DNA from: Pseudomonadota bacterium
GTDB lineage: Bacteria > Desulfobacterota > Binatia > Binatales > Binataceae
Assembly (NCBI GenBank): GCA_021323675.1
Contig: JAJPKP010000070.1
Location: 83,887 to 147,886, forward strand
Length of the DNA: 64,000 nt
Direction of reading: 5' to 3'
The notes under the pieces were generated by a model, which saw nothing but the letters and a program-made list of their open reading frames with translations, ran no database searches and had not been told where the DNA came from. Positions within the stretch are counted from its first letter, which is position 1. Every line of letters begins with the position of its first letter. A program made the position numbers and the translations under genes. Positions 54,336 through 62,731 of the stretch are shown in pieces.

Positions 54336-54873
54336 CGCCGATCCTCAATGCGTCGCTAGCTGGCGCGTTGGCCAGCAGATAGTTCGCCGCCGCATAGAGC
54401 ATCACCAGTGAAACGGCAGCCGGAACTATGGTTGTGTAGTCGAGAGCGTCGAGGGGACGGGCGCCGGCGGGGAGGAGCGCAGCCACGAGGAGTATCGCGA
54501 GAGCCGCGTTGCGCGCGACGAGCCATCCGCTCACCCGCTGGCGGAGCATCGCGCCGAAACATCCGCAATCGAGATCGCGCCTTCCCCGCGCAAGATTGAT
54601 CGCGATCGCGAGGGTGAAGATCGCAAGCAGCGCCAGAAGCAGGGCGGCCGCCGCGAAACGGCTCGCGGGAACAAAGAGCCCCAACGCTCCGGCGATCTCG
54701 AGTACGGGCAGCATCCAGGAAACTGCGGGAGCCATCGATGCCGGGACAATCCGATAGCTCTCCACGGCGGCTTGGAATTCCGGCGGTGCGGCAAGCTTCA
54801 TCGCGGCCGATCCGGCAAAAATCGCGGCGCCCGTCGCCGACGCGATCGCGGTGATCTGAGGGTCTATCGCCAT
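54328..54873 (-). CDS. mauE: Methylamine utilisation protein MauE (membrane factor)
   Basis: A 181-residue membrane protein with four or five hydrophobic segments and the conserved 'DLDCGCFG' cytosolic/periplasmic motif typical of MauE/DoxX-like proteins. It is required for small-subunit export or disulfide formation together with MauD. The ATG at 54873 is the likely start; the frame open to 54936 lacks family similarity. It lies 46 bases after the large-subunit gene. Confidence 0.88.
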   Translation of the reverse strand: MAIDPQITAIASATGAAIFAGSAAMKLAAPPEFQAAVESYRIVPASMAPAVSWMLPVLEIAGALGLFVPASRFAAAALLLALLAIFTLAIAINLARGRRDLDCGCFGAMLRQRVSGWLVARNAALAILLVAALLPAGARPLDALDYTTIVPAAVSLVMLYAAANYLLANAPASDALRIGDA

Positions 54874-54919
54874 GGTCGTTTCGGCAGCCGATGCTTCGCG
54901 TTGGTTCCCGCCCACATTG

Positions 54920-56053
54920 CTAGGGACCCGACACAAGGAAGGCGGTGCCTATATCTTTATATACGCCAAGGTATTTTCCCTCGGGCGCCGTGTAGGTTTC
55001 TATCTGGCTTTGCATCAGGGGAAGACTTTCCAGGATCGGATTGGGTCCGCGGCTGACGCGAATCGAGTAGCCGTCTGTTTTGAGAGGGAACCTTCCGATC
55101 CGCTTTTTGGCGGAGGTGTCGAAAACCCACACTTCCTTTCCGGGTTGCTTGTGGGTCCACTCGCCGCCCTGATGCATCAAAACGTAAAGCAGGTCTCCCT
55201 TTTCGCTCGCCGCGATCGAGAGCCATCCGCCGGGTCTCCAGTTTGCCTTCCTGTCCTCGTCGGAGGTCAATGCCCATTCGCTTTTGGTCTGCGCAACATC
55301 GCCCGACAGATCCATCTCGTAGATTTGGCCGTGGTAAGAATCGAAATAGATGGTGTTTCCGACAATCGCCGGCTGATCGAAAACCGGGTCCTTGCCCGGA
55401 TCGAAAAATGGTTTCGATTGTTTGCGGCTGAGCGGCTTGCCTGAGTCGTCGAGTTGCACGGTGAGCAGGGAGCCGTCCGCGCACATCGAAGCGAATTTGC
55501 GCTTTCCGGCGATCAGCACCTGCACGCATCCCGGCGTTTCGATCTCGCCCACGAACTTGCGAGACTTGAGATCCACCACGCTGACCGAAGTGGCGGGCGT
55601 TAGATTTGCCACCATCAGAAACCGCCCGTCCGGTGTGATGCCGGTCGTGTTGTTCTTGGGAACGATCAAGAGCCGCTTGGGCGGGATGGAAATCTCGCCT
55701 TTGTAGGCGAGCGTGCCGGCGTCGAAAATCGACACCGCATCGCTTCGCGTTCCGTGCCAGGCGCGCGAGTAGAAAGTATCGATCATGTACATCTCGCGCC
55801 GGTCGGGTGAAAATTCGAAGTTGCTCAGGTAGCCGCCGTCGATCTGGCCCAAAAGCTTGCCCGCGTCGAGATCGACGATGTCCACCTTGCTTACGGTGGG
55901 CGCGAGAAAGACCGAATCGAGAATGAACGCCCAATGAGGTTGCGGAGCGCCGAGCTTGTAGGACGTCATCTGGTCGGGAGGAAGTTGGGCTCGGGCTCCG
56001 GAGGCCGCCATAACCCAAATTGCAAGAGCGAAGAGGGCTTTACGCTTAACCAT
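54920..56053 (-). CDS. mauB: Amine dehydrogenase large (heavy) subunit
   Basis: A 377-residue exported protein with a Sec signal ('ALFALAIWVMAASGARA'). The mature chain is a seven-bladed beta propeller as seen in MauB/AauB ('SNFEFSPDRREMYMIDTFYSRAWHGTRSDAVSIFDA', 'GITPDGRFLMVANLTPATSVSVVDL', 'HQGGEWTHKQPGKEVWVFD'). It shapes the substrate channel over the TTQ of the small subunit. A GGGAGG site precedes the ATG. It is first in the operon. Whether the natural substrate is an aliphatic or aromatic amine cannot be told from sequence. Confidence 0.93.
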   Translation of the reverse strand: MVKRKALFALAIWVMAASGARAQLPPDQMTSYKLGAPQPHWAFILDSVFLAPTVSKVDIVDLDAGKLLGQIDGGYLSNFEFSPDRREMYMIDTFYSRAWHGTRSDAVSIFDAGTLAYKGEISIPPKRLLIVPKNNTTGITPDGRFLMVANLTPATSVSVVDLKSRKFVGEIETPGCVQVLIAGKRKFASMCADGSLLTVQLDDSGKPLSRKQSKPFFDPGKDPVFDQPAIVGNTIYFDSYHGQIYEMDLSGDVAQTKSEWALTSDEDRKANWRPGGWLSIAASEKGDLLYVLMHQGGEWTHKQPGKEVWVFDTSAKKRIGRFPLKTDGYSIRVSRGPNPILESLPLMQSQIETYTAPEGKYLGVYKDIGTAFLVSGP

Positions 56054-56083
56054 CGCGAAGCGGAACCTCCCGGGTTAACGCTG

Positions 56084-56111
56084 ATTAGTACGCTCCAGCC
56101 AAGACAGTCAA
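56084..56111 (-). promoter_or_regulatory. Candidate promoter of the amine dehydrogenase operon
   Basis: On the minus strand TTGACT (56111-56106) is followed after 15 bases by TACTAAT (56090-56084), which contains CTAATC-like -10 registers with 16-17 spacing. Transcription would begin about 25 bases before the large-subunit ATG. Confidence 0.4.
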
Positions 56112-56174
56112 GGCGATGCGATCCGCGGGCCGGGTTTGCCGTTCGCGGCTCCGGAGGCGTTGCATGAGCGGCGA

Positions 56175-56183
56175 TGTGATAAT
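56175..56183 (+). promoter_or_regulatory. Extended -10 promoter for the SRP RNA
   Basis: TG-T-GATAAT (56175-56183) fits an extended -10 hexamer. The RNA start would be near 56190. The -35 region is not convincing. Confidence 0.4.
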
Positions 56184-56242
56184 CTAATAGGGCGGCGTTC
56201 GGGAAAGTCGCCGCTTGTTCGCATCCGAGCTGCCCGCCGCTG

Positions 56243-56342
56243 ATAGCCGGGTCCTGCGCAAGGGAAGGCCGCGAACCCCGCCAGGTCCGGAAGGAAGCAA
56301 CGGTACCGGCTGTCGCCCTGTGCCGCAGGGGTGCCTGGCTAT
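56243..56342 (+). ncRNA. ffs: Signal recognition particle RNA (4.5S type)
   Basis: A 100-base helix closes with ATAGCC (56243-56248) pairing GGCTAT (56337-56342). At its tip lies the diagnostic 'GGTCCGGAAGGAAGCA' (56284-56299), the GGAA tetraloop and symmetric loop that bind Ffh. The dnaX gene follows 34 bases later, a pairing seen widely in bacteria. The 5' and 3' ends are estimated from pairing; the primary transcript may begin near 56190. Confidence 0.92.
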
Positions 56343-56376
56343 CATTCGACGGGCAGCGTCGTTAAGAGATCATTCG

Positions 56377-58176
56377 ATGGCCGAAACGTCTTCTTCGCAT
56401 CTGGTGCTCGCGCGCAAATGGCGCCCCGATCGCTTTTCCGAGCTGGTCGGCCAGGAGCATGTCACTCGGACGCTCAGCGAGGCGCTGAAACGCGGCCGAA
56501 TCGCCCATGCGTTTCTGTTCACCGGAATTCGCGGCGTGGGGAAAACCACTGCGGCGCGAATTCTGGCGCGATGCCTTAATTGCGAGCGCGGTCCCACGCC
56601 GGAGCCGTGCGGGGAATGTATCGCATGCGTGGAGATTCGGGCCGGCCGCTCGCTGGATGTAAGCGAGATAGATGGCGCGACTTACCGGAAGATCGATGAT
56701 GCGCGAGCGATCATCGAAAATCTGAGCTATCGGCCCGCGCGCGACCGCTTCAAGATTTACATAATCGACGAGGCTCATCAGCTTACCGACCAGGCCTTCA
56801 ATGCTTTGCTCAAGACGCTTGAAGAGCCGCCCGCGCACGTCAAATTCATTCTGGCGACGACCGAACCGCAAAAGATGCCGGAGACGATTCTGTCGCGGCT
56901 GCAGCGATACGATTTTCGCCGGATTCCGTTTGCTACGATTTTCGAACGCCTGCGCGAACTCGCGTCGCGCGAAGAGACTCCCGCCGAAGAGGCGGCGCTG
57001 CGCCTGCTCGCGCGCGAGGCCGGCGGCAGCATGCGCGATGCGGAGCGGATGCTCGAGACCGCTATCGCATCCGCATCGGAGGGAAAGGTCACCGAAGCCG
57101 AGGTGGCAGCATCGCTCGGAGTCGCATCACGCACGACCGTTTTCAAGATAATCGAAGCGATCTTGAGCCATTCGGCAGCGCCCGCGCTGAGGATGGTCCG
57201 CGAGCTGGCTTCGCGGGGCGCGAATCTTGAATCGCTGGGGCGCGATCTCCTTGAAACCTTGCGCAACCTTTCGATAGCCAAGTTGCCCGCCGACGGCGGC
57301 CCCGGCCCGCTCGATGACCTCCCGGACCACGAAGCGCAGGAACTGCGGCGGCTTGCGGCGAATGCTTCGAGCCGCGACCTGATGCGGCTTTTCCGGTTGA
57401 TGGCCGAAGCGCAGGAGCAGATTATCCGCTCGCCGTACCCGGACCTCTTGATCGAGATGGCGGCAATCAGGATGGCATCACTGGCGCCGGTTATGGATGC
57501 GGACGAGTTGCTGCGTGCGATCGGAACGGCAAACGCCGCTCCGCCGTCGCGCGGCCCCGCATCACCTCCGCCTTCATCGGGCGGCGCGCTCCGCAGCGCA
57601 CCCGCCGAGACCTCGGCCGGCTCACGGCGCCTTCCGGTGAAGGGTGAGGTCAAGGCCGATGCGCCTTTGCGGGGATCCGTCGCGGTATCGGCGTCCGCGC
57701 CGCCCGCTTCGGCATCCACAGCGGCCCGCGACTTGCCCGCGTTCCGCGATCACATCCGGTCGCGGCGGGCCGCGCTTGCCGGATTCATGGAACAGGGCGC
57801 CGGACTGGCTATTGAGAGTGACGTGCTGACGGTTTTCCCTCGCAACGACATCTACGTCCGATATCTCGCGGACAATCGGGCAGTGGTGGCTGAACTGGCA
57901 TCTGAGTTTTTTGGCCGGCCGATCAAGGTCGAACTGGCTGCGCCCGGAACGCCGGCGCCGGAGGCGGAGCCTGCCGCCAGCAAGGTTTCGTCCGGCCCTC
58001 CGACGGGAGATGGTCAGCCCCAGCCAAACATCGTCTCCGCAAGATCGGCAACTTCGTCTGCGGATGAGCGAGCGGAAATTTACTCAGATCCCGGGATGCG
58101 GCGCATCTTCGATGCTTTCGAGGCGCGGCTGGTCGAAGTGCGCGCATCGCGCACAGACAGAGAGCAGGATAGTTGA
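56377..58176 (+). CDS. dnaX: DNA polymerase III subunits gamma and tau
   Basis: A 599-residue clamp-loader ATPase. It begins 'LARKWRPDRFSELVGQEHV' with Walker A 'GIRGVGKTT' (50-58), a zinc module C66-C69-C78-C81-C84, Walker B 'IIDEAHQL' and sensor motifs ('ATTEPQKMPETILSRLQRYDFRRI'). A Pro/Ala-rich linker (430-500) leads to a tau-like C-terminal domain. The true start is the ATG at 56377, as the longer frame would cover the SRP RNA. I did not identify an obvious frameshift signal for gamma. Confidence 0.96.
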   Translation: MAETSSSHLVLARKWRPDRFSELVGQEHVTRTLSEALKRGRIAHAFLFTGIRGVGKTTAARILARCLNCERGPTPEPCGECIACVEIRAGRSLDVSEIDGATYRKIDDARAIIENLSYRPARDRFKIYIIDEAHQLTDQAFNALLKTLEEPPAHVKFILATTEPQKMPETILSRLQRYDFRRIPFATIFERLRELASREETPAEEAALRLLAREAGGSMRDAERMLETAIASASEGKVTEAEVAASLGVASRTTVFKIIEAILSHSAAPALRMVRELASRGANLESLGRDLLETLRNLSIAKLPADGGPGPLDDLPDHEAQELRRLAANASSRDLMRLFRLMAEAQEQIIRSPYPDLLIEMAAIRMASLAPVMDADELLRAIGTANAAPPSRGPASPPPSSGGALRSAPAETSAGSRRLPVKGEVKADAPLRGSVAVSASAPPASASTAARDLPAFRDHIRSRRAALAGFMEQGAGLAIESDVLTVFPRNDIYVRYLADNRAVVAELASEFFGRPIKVELAAPGTPAPEAEPAASKVSSGPPTGDGQPQPNIVSARSATSSADERAEIYSDPGMRRIFDAFEARLVEVRASRTDREQDS

Positions 58177-58209
58177 GCGCTGCGAGCAGTTCAGAAAAGG
58201 AGCACGCAA

Positions 58210-58539
58210 TTGGCACAACTCGATTTTGGCGCGCTGATGAAGCAGGCTCAGGCTCTTCAGGAAAAGCTCAAGGAAGCGCAGGAACACGCCGCCGCACAGG
58301 TCGTCGACGCCGAAGCGGGGGGCGGGATGGTCCGCGTGAGCGTGGACGGCTCGATGCAAGTGCGCAAGGTCGAAATCGATTCCGCCCTGCTTGCCTCGAA
58401 CGATAAGGCGATGATCGAAGATCTAATCGTAGTCGCGATCAATCTGGGGCTTAAGCGCGCGCAGGAGATGGTGGCGCAGGAGATGGGAAGGATCGGGCCT
58501 TTGGGCGGAATCAAATTGCCCGGATTTGGCGGCGGCTGA
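58210..58539 (+). CDS. ybaB: YbaB/EbfC nucleoid-associated protein
   Basis: A 109-residue DNA-binding protein starting at TTG behind AAAAGGAG (58195-58202, spacing 7). 'DFGALMKQAQALQEKLKEAQE' and 'GGGMVRVSVDGSMQVRKVEID' match the YbaB fold. It sits in the conserved dnaX-ybaB-recR block. Its role is nucleoid organisation or DNA-damage-linked regulation. Confidence 0.93.
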   Translation: MAQLDFGALMKQAQALQEKLKEAQEHAAAQVVDAEAGGGMVRVSVDGSMQVRKVEIDSALLASNDKAMIEDLIVVAINLGLKRAQEMVAQEMGRIGPLGGIKLPGFGGG

Positions 58540-58552
58540 CGCGCAGGCAGCG

Positions 58553-59176
58553 ATGGCTGAGAATCTGAAGCGCCAGGACGGCCTGCCTCCAGCGATGACG
58601 CGGCTGGTCAAGGAACTTTCGCGCCTGCCGGGAATCGGCGAAAAAACCGCGTCGCGGCTGGCGTTCAACCTGCTCAACCGCCCCCGCGACCAGGTTATCG
58701 CTCTGGCTGAAGCCCTGCTCGAAATGAAGGAAAGGGTAGGGCTTTGCTCGGAATGTTTCGGACTGTCCGACAATCCGCGATGCCAGGTATGCGAAGACTC
58801 GGCGCGAGACCGCGAGGTGATTTGCGTAGTGGAAGGTCCGGCGGATTTGATGGCGATGGAGCGGGCGCGCAGCTTCAACGGCGTCTATCATGTGCTCCAT
58901 GGCGCGCTCTCGCCGCTCGACGGTATTGGCCCGCAGGATGTGAAAATAAATGAGTTGATCGCGCGCGTGGGCCCGCCCGCGCAGGTGCGCGAGGTTATCA
59001 TCGCCACCAATGCCACCGTGGAAGGGGAGGCAACCGCTCTCTACATCGCAAAGGCGCTGAAGCCGCTTGGCGTGAAGGCCACTCGGCTCGCACGCGGATT
59101 GCCCGCCGGCGGCGATCTGGAATACAGCGATTCAGCGACTCTGCAGAGCGCTCTCTCCGGCCGCCGCGAATTGTGA
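58553..59176 (+). CDS. recR: Recombination mediator RecR
   Basis: A 207-residue protein. The helix-hairpin-helix ('LSRLPGIGEKTASRLAF') is followed by a four-Cys zinc finger (C65, C68, C77, C80) and a Toprim domain ('VICVVEGPADLMAME', 'GVKATRLARGLPAGGDLEYSD'). It works with RecF and RecO to load RecA at gaps. The ATG at 58553 gives the family N-terminus. Confidence 0.95.
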   Translation: MAENLKRQDGLPPAMTRLVKELSRLPGIGEKTASRLAFNLLNRPRDQVIALAEALLEMKERVGLCSECFGLSDNPRCQVCEDSARDREVICVVEGPADLMAMERARSFNGVYHVLHGALSPLDGIGPQDVKINELIARVGPPAQVREVIIATNATVEGEATALYIAKALKPLGVKATRLARGLPAGGDLEYSDSATLQSALSGRREL

Positions 59177-59211
59177 CCCGGACCCTGCCGGCAGCGCACC
59201 GCGAACCGGGG

Positions 59212-59556
59212 ATGCGGCTCATCCCCATCCTGCTAGGCGCCGCTGCGCTGACCCTGTGCGCTTCATGCAAGACAAAGCCGCCGGATGCGGTCGAACGCGG
59301 GCGGATGGTGTACATGACCAACTGCATCGTATGCCACAACGCCAATCCGAATTTGCCCGGGCCGCAGGGACCGGCGGTGGCAGGGTCGTCGCGGGCCTTG
59401 CTCGAAGCGCGTGTGCTGCATCTGTCTTATCCGCCGGGCTACAAGCCGCAGCGAACGACGCACGCGATGCGTGCGTTTCCGCGGCTCAAAAACCAAATCG
59501 GCGATCTGGCGGCTTTCCTGGCCGCCGCCAGGCAGCAGCGCGACAAAAACAAATAG
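59212..59556 (+). CDS. c-type cytochrome lipoprotein
   Basis: A 114-residue protein from the ATG at 59212 (a GTG at 59173 overlapping recR would add 13 residues). The signal ends 'LTLCASC', placing a lipidated Cys at 19. Haem is bound at CIVCH (C38, C41, H42), and 'THAMRAF' offers an axial Met. 'GDLAAFLAAAR' is the terminal helix. It may be an electron carrier attached to the periplasmic side of the membrane; the partner is unknown. Confidence 0.88.
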   Translation: MRLIPILLGAAALTLCASCKTKPPDAVERGRMVYMTNCIVCHNANPNLPGPQGPAVAGSSRALLEARVLHLSYPPGYKPQRTTHAMRAFPRLKNQIGDLAAFLAAARQQRDKNK

Positions 59557-59959
59557 CCCGCCCGATCGTTCAAAGCATAAGCGAATCTGCGGAACATTTC
59601 CGGGGCGTTAAATCGGGATGGGCGAGGGCCGCGGCGCGTCCGCAAGGCGTCGAGTGATCTGGCTGCGGCCGCCCCGGTCGCTTGAAGTAGCGGAGCTAAT
59701 TTGCTTGGTTGCACGCGTGATTTCGTCCTTTGGCGGTGCCATGCGGCGGCCTGCCTACCCGCCTGTTTCCCGGATTGGCGGCGGGCCGCGGGTGCGCAGC
59801 CGAGGGCGGCTTTTCTTGCGCGTGCGCGAAAGCGGCGCATACAATCGGCTAGATTTTGAGAAGCTTAATTTTAACCTCAGCCAACGACGACGTCGTTGCC
59901 TAGCCCCGCACTCGCCTGAGCCCGCATGCTCCGGCTAGCGCGGAGAAAGGAAGACTCTT
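59557..59959. other. Non-coding gap with a 15-base inverted repeat
   Basis: No convincing gene lies here; the only frame is Arg/Ser-rich shadow. Near the downstream end the A/T-rich 'GAAGCTTAATTTTAACC' (about 59859-59875) precedes the inverted repeat AACGAC-GAC-GTCGTT (59883-59897), a plausible operator or promoter region for the superoxide dismutase gene. Confidence 0.45.
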
Positions 59960-60541
59960 ATGGCTTTCGAACTGCCGCAACTTCCCTATGCGATGGATGC
60001 GCTCAAACCGCACATCTCGGCCGAGACGCTCGAGTATCACCACGGAAAGCATCATGCGGCCTACGTCAACAACCTGAATAACCTCATCAAGGGGACGCCC
60101 AACGAGAACAAGTCGCTCGAAGACATCATCAAGAGCGCGCCGGCCGGAGGGCTCTTCAACAACGCCGCCCAGCATTTCAATCACAGCTTTTACTGGAAGA
60201 GTCTGGCGCCGAAGGCGGGCGGCGCACCGAAGGGACCCGTTGCCGATGCAATCACAAAGGCGTTTGGCAGCTTCGACGAATTCAAGAAGAAATTCAGCGA
60301 AGCGGCGACGACGCACTTCGGCAGCGGATGGGCCTGGCTGGTGCGCAAGAGCGACGGCTCGCTCGCGATAGAAGCCACGCATGACGCCGGCACTCCGCTG
60401 ACCGCCGGCAGCAAGCCGATTATCACCTGCGACGTCTGGGAACACGCGTATTACATCGACTATCGCAACGCGCGCCCGAAGTACGTCGAGGCATTCTGGA
60501 ACCTGGTGAACTGGGAATTCGCCAACCAGAACCTGGGCTGA
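59960..60541 (+). CDS. sodB: Superoxide dismutase, Fe-type
   Basis: A 193-residue Fe/Mn-family dismutase. The metal ligands are H27 ('TLEYHHGKHH'), a His near 74 ('NNAAQHFNHSFYW'), and Asp and His in 'DVWEHAYYIDY'. The 'AAQ' with Gln in the N-terminal domain before 'FNHSFYW' indicates Fe specificity. It converts superoxide to peroxide in the cytoplasm. AAAGG lies about 9 bases before the ATG. Confidence 0.95.
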   Translation: MAFELPQLPYAMDALKPHISAETLEYHHGKHHAAYVNNLNNLIKGTPNENKSLEDIIKSAPAGGLFNNAAQHFNHSFYWKSLAPKAGGAPKGPVADAITKAFGSFDEFKKKFSEAATTHFGSGWAWLVRKSDGSLAIEATHDAGTPLTAGSKPIITCDVWEHAYYIDYRNARPKYVEAFWNLVNWEFANQNLG

Positions 60542-60595
60542 GCCGCAAACCGTCTTTGGCTTTTCCTCCGGGCGCTGCGGCATTAGGATCGCCGC

Positions 60596-61318
60596 ATGGA
60601 AAAGCTCGAAGACAAGGTCGCGATTATCACCGGCGGCACGGGCGCGCTCGGCCGTGCCGCAGTCGAAACATTCCTTGCGGCAGGGGCGAAGGTCGCGGTG
60701 CCGTGGATCGTCGAGGCTGAAGTCCCGATGCTCCATGAGCGCCTGGGCAGCCGCTTTCCGTCCGATCAATTGATGCTGGCGCGCGCCAATATCGGCATCG
60801 AGGCCGAGGCCGGCCGATTCGTCGAAGGCGTGGTGAAACGGTTCGGGCGTGTCGATATTCTTGCCAACCTGGTCGGCGGTTTCTGGGGCGGAAAGCCGAT
60901 CAGCGAGACCACGGTCGAGGAATGGCAGGCGATGTTCGATCTGAATCTCAAGCCGACCTTCCTGATGTGCCGCGCGGTCGCCCCGATAATGCAGAAGAAC
61001 AAGTACGGCAGAATCGTTTCCGTCACTTCGCGCAGCGGCCTGACCGGCGCCGGAGACTTTGCCGCTTACGCCGTGGCAAAGGGCGCGATCGCCACCTTCA
61101 CTTCCTCATTGGCGGAGGAATTGCTGCCCGACAACGTCCTGGTCAACGCGATTGCGCCGAGCACGATCGACACCGAAGCAAATCGCAAGGCGATGCCGAA
61201 GGCGAAGCACGAAAACTGGGTCAAACCCGAAGATATCGCAGAGACGCTCGCCTACTTGTGCTCCGAAGATTGCCGGGTGACTTCCGGAGCGGTAATCCCG
61301 GTCTATGGCCGCGCATAA
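60596..61318 (+). CDS. SDR family oxidoreductase
   Basis: A 240-residue SDR. 'VAIITGGTGALGRAA' is the cofactor loop, 'NLVGG' replaces the usual NNAG, 'TSRSGL' supplies Ser, and 'YAVAKG' the catalytic Tyr and Lys. It resembles 3-oxoacyl-ACP reductase-like dehydrogenases. The atypical NAG element is a small deviation. It follows sodB by 54 bases and is probably an independent metabolic enzyme. Confidence 0.88.
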   Translation: MEKLEDKVAIITGGTGALGRAAVETFLAAGAKVAVPWIVEAEVPMLHERLGSRFPSDQLMLARANIGIEAEAGRFVEGVVKRFGRVDILANLVGGFWGGKPISETTVEEWQAMFDLNLKPTFLMCRAVAPIMQKNKYGRIVSVTSRSGLTGAGDFAAYAVAKGAIATFTSSLAEELLPDNVLVNAIAPSTIDTEANRKAMPKAKHENWVKPEDIAETLAYLCSEDCRVTSGAVIPVYGRA

Positions 61319-61355
61319 AGGAGCGACTCGCGGCGCGGACGCGTATTGATTGGCG

Positions 61356-62162
61356 CTAACGCGCGGAGGCTGCGGCTTCCGATCGCGCCGGGCTCGATGC
61401 GGGCTGGACGAGGCGCAACGCGATGACCTTGTACACCTCGGCACTCACCGCCATCCCCACGTGGCTCGACATTACCTCCACGTTCTCGACCATCGGCGAG
61501 CCGCTTCTGTCGATGCAGCTTTGCCAGTCGACGACGCCGTCGGTGCGCGAGTAGATGACGGTAGTGGGAACGTTATCCGGAACGCGATTCGAGATCGAAA
61601 GTCCGCACGAACACGATTCGCTCAGGCATCCTTCAGCCTTTCCGCGCATCATCGCAACCGACCGCGCGACCGCCTGAACGAGGAGATTCGCCGCGCCGCG
61701 CACCGGACCGAGCGGAGAGCCCATCGTGATTACTCGTTCTATCCGGTCGGGATGCCGATGGCCCAGTTCGCGGGCGTAGATGCCACCGAGGCTGTGTCCG
61801 ATGATGACCGCTGGCGCGCCGCGGCGATCGGTTACTTGCCGGATTCGGTTTTCCAGGCCCGCGATCACCTCGCGAGGGCATTCGGAATTTGACCAGATGC
61901 CTGACATGACCGGGCGATGCCCAATCGTCCGAAAGAACGTCGCCATCGGGGCAAGCGTGATGTCCCCAGCCATAAATCCTGGAATAAACATCAGCAGCTT
62001 GCCCTTGCCCGGCTCGGCGTGCGGCCATGGATAGGTAAACGCGTGCATCCAGAGGATCGTCGCTTCCAGCGGCGCGCGCAATTCGCCGAACGAATCGAGG
62101 AGGGTCGGACGCCCTCGACGTTTCCATGAGGAGGGCGTCGAAGGATGGGAGGGAGCATTCAC
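61356..62162 (-). CDS. Lipase/esterase-like alpha/beta hydrolase
   Basis: A 268-residue hydrolase. 'LLMFIPGFMAGD' is the oxyanion region, 'IGHSLGGIYA' has the nucleophile Ser in GHSLGG, 'YSRTDGVVDWQSC' the Asp, and a His near 'SSHVGMAV' completes the triad. Of the PGAP1/triacylglycerol lipase type without an obvious signal peptide. Two Cys pairs ('CLSESCSCG') could form disulfides if exported. It ends convergent with the SDR and starts 9 bases after the stop of the Rrf2-type regulator on the same strand, so the two may be co-transcribed. Confidence 0.82.
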   Translation of the reverse strand: MNAPSHPSTPSSWKRRGRPTLLDSFGELRAPLEATILWMHAFTYPWPHAEPGKGKLLMFIPGFMAGDITLAPMATFFRTIGHRPVMSGIWSNSECPREVIAGLENRIRQVTDRRGAPAVIIGHSLGGIYARELGHRHPDRIERVITMGSPLGPVRGAANLLVQAVARSVAMMRGKAEGCLSESCSCGLSISNRVPDNVPTTVIYSRTDGVVDWQSCIDRSGSPMVENVEVMSSHVGMAVSAEVYKVIALRLVQPASSPARSEAAASAR

Positions 62163-62171
62163 GGGTCTGGT

Positions 62172-62609
62172 CTAGATGCTGAAATTGATCGCGGTCTTGC
62201 GCTTATCAGCAAGCGACTGCAGCGTCGCCCGTCCTAGAATCAGACTGACTGATTGCCTCACCTCGCGCCATACCTCGCGCATCGGGCAAGGATCGCCCTT
62301 GGGGCATTGAAGACTGCCTTTTTCTTCCAGGCAATCAACCGGGCAATAGTCGCCTTCAACCACTTCCAGGACGTCTGCCATCGTGATTCTGGAAGGGTTT
62401 CGGGCGAGGAGGTAGCCGCCGTTGGGGCCCTTTTGACTGGCAACCAGACCGCCTCGCTTTAGCTCGATGAGCAATCTCCGTAGATAATTCTCCGGGATTC
62501 CCTGCGAGGCGGCGATTTCCTCTACCCGGGTCGGCTCCGAGCCCGGATAGCGATCGGCAAGCATCAGCAGCGCCTTGAGCGAGTAGTCTACACCGACACC
62601 GAATTTCAT
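62172..62609 (-). CDS. Rrf2 family regulator (IscR/CymR-like)
   Basis: A 145-residue Rrf2 regulator. The winged HTH ('EEIAASQGIPENYLRRLLIELKRGGLVASQKGPNGGYLLA') is followed by a cysteine set C89, C93, C102 and C108 that could hold an Fe-S cluster. It is divergent from a sirohaem reductase, and the shared 122-base A/T-rich region contains several short palindromes; direct control of sulfur or nitrite assimilation is likely. Confidence 0.9.
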   Translation of the reverse strand: MKFGVGVDYSLKALLMLADRYPGSEPTRVEEIAASQGIPENYLRRLLIELKRGGLVASQKGPNGGYLLARNPSRITMADVLEVVEGDYCPVDCLEEKGSLQCPKGDPCPMREVWREVRQSVSLILGRATLQSLADKRKTAINFSI

Positions 62610-62660
62610 CGTCTCTGCGGAGATTTTTTAGCATGATCGGCGAATATATGGAATATGCGA

Positions 62661-62696
62661 CTTAATAAGTGATCTAATTAGTTGACTAAGCAAGTC
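62661..62696. promoter_or_regulatory. Palindrome cluster, candidate Rrf2 operator
   Basis: CTTAATAAG (62661-62669), CTAATTAG (62674-62681) and GACTAAGCAAGTC (62684-62696) are adjacent. TTGACT at 62682-62687 could be the -35 of the reductase gene, so bound regulator would block its promoter. Confidence 0.5.
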
Positions 62697-62731
62697 ATCG
62701 AAGTTACTTTTTCTTTTCCGAAGTTACTCAA

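Noticed and set aside
59618..59938. 106-residue frame in the gap before sodB
   Set aside because: Arg/Ser/Gly-rich, no ribosome-binding site and no conserved pattern; probably chance.
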